Notes under the pieces: model-generated
What the model saw: the letters and a program-made list of their open reading frames with translations, nothing else
Databases searched by the model: none
What the model was told of the DNA's origin: nothing
Assembly (NCBI GenBank): GCA_963971535.1
Contig: OZ020585.1
Location: forward strand, 29,806,068-29,870,067
Length of the DNA: 64,000 bases
From: Notolepis coatsorum
Taxonomy: Eukaryota > Chordata > Actinopteri > Aulopiformes > Paralepididae
Reading direction: 5' to 3'
Translations under genes and position numbers: made by a program
In this document: one piece after another, positions 63,488-64,000 of the stretch
Layout: each line of letters begins with the position of its first letter
Position numbering within the stretch: the first letter of the stretch is position 1

Positions 63488-64000
63488 CCATCACCCTGAG
63501 CATCGGGTCCCCCCAGGGCTGTGTTCTGAGCCCCCTGCTGTACTCACTCTACACACTTGTGTGGCCAAGTTCAGCTCCAACTCCATAGTGAAGTTTGCAG
63601 ATGACACAGTGGTGGTGGGGCTGATCTCGGACAACGACGAGAAGGCCTACCGGGAGGAGGTTGAGGTACTGGAACGCTGGTGCCAGGACAACAGCCTGCT
63701 CCTGAACATTGGTAAAACCAAGGAGCTGATCGTGGATTATAGGAGAGGACAGCAGGAGACACACACACCACTGATGATAAACGGGGCTACCGTGGACAGG
63801 GTGAGCAGCTTTAAGTACCTGGGGGTCCACATCTCAGAGGATCTGACATGGTCAACACACATAGACACAGTTGTAAAAAAGGCGAAGCAGCGCCTCTACC
63901 ACCTGAGACAGTTAAGGAAGTTCAGAGTATCGGGGAAGATACTCCAGTCCTTCTACTCCGGAGCTGTAGAGAGCATCTTGACTGGAAACATCACTGCCTG
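63488..64000 (+). mobile_element. LINE reverse transcriptase, plus strand, cut by window end
   Basis: Open reading with few defects: GSPQGCVLSPLLYSLYT, KFADDTVVVGLISDNDEKAY, SSFKYLGVHISEDLTWSTHI, LRQLRKFRVSGKILQSFYSG, ILTGNIT. FADD is intact. Same family as the minus-strand copy (Jockey-superfamily type, L2/CR1/Rex1-like). It continues beyond the window. Confidence 0.88.

Overview
This window looks like teleost fish nuclear DNA. It has intron-rich genes with vertebrate splice sites, long CA/GT/ATT microsatellites, tRNA-headed SINEs, L2/CR1/Rex1-type LINE fragments, hAT elements with 8-bp target duplications, and TTAA-bounded (piggyBac-like) elements. The species cannot be named from sequence alone. 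Every recognisable host gene lies on the + strand. No rRNA, free-standing tRNA, CRISPR array or bacterial feature was seen.

Region 1 (1-21030) holds the last six coding exons of ldlrap1 (ARH), the clathrin adaptor for the LDL receptor. The exons are 719-833, 3171-3243, 7201-7296, 13782-13915, 14428-14462 and 19372-19516. All splice phases agree, giving 199 residues and a stop. They cover the C-terminal half of the PTB domain, a clathrin-box-like motif, the AP-2 appendage motif and the C-terminus. A 3' UTR of about 1.5 kb ends near an AATAAA at 21008. The introns carry poly-C/poly-G runs, a 26-copy minisatellite split by a LINE, and a TTAA-bounded element with a nested SINE.

Region 2 (21100-36900) is the most unusual part. 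It starts with a probable untranslated first exon (to 21506), a short coding exon (22002-22041) and a large exon (22132-24434). These resemble the start of the S100PBP-like gene of Region 3. The large exon is invaded by a hairpin element and carries a polypurine minisatellite of about 1 kb. Five exons of an eIF4G-like MIF4G domain follow (26457-26824, 28510-28651, 31587-31787, 31929-32033, 34852 onward). An exon encoding the S100PBP-like C-terminus then stands alone at 36693-36852. So an eIF4G-type core lies between the 5' and 3' ends of an S100PBP-like gene, with compatible splice phase at the 5' junction. This could be a chimeric gene, a nested gene, a decayed paralog or a scrambled assembly; RNA data would decide.

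Region 3 (40600-59674) is the better-preserved S100PBP-like gene: a CpG-containing start region near 40620-40832, a large disordered acidic exon (48900-50293) and exons 57154-57284, 57553-57653 and 59575-59674. Its last exon is not found downstream. The introns and upstream sequence are dense with nested hAT, TTAA-bounded, SINE and LINE insertions, many with readable target duplications.

Region 4 (59675-64000) is retrotransposon debris. It ends in two oppositely oriented copies of one LINE reverse transcriptase; the minus-strand copy has lost a catalytic aspartate.
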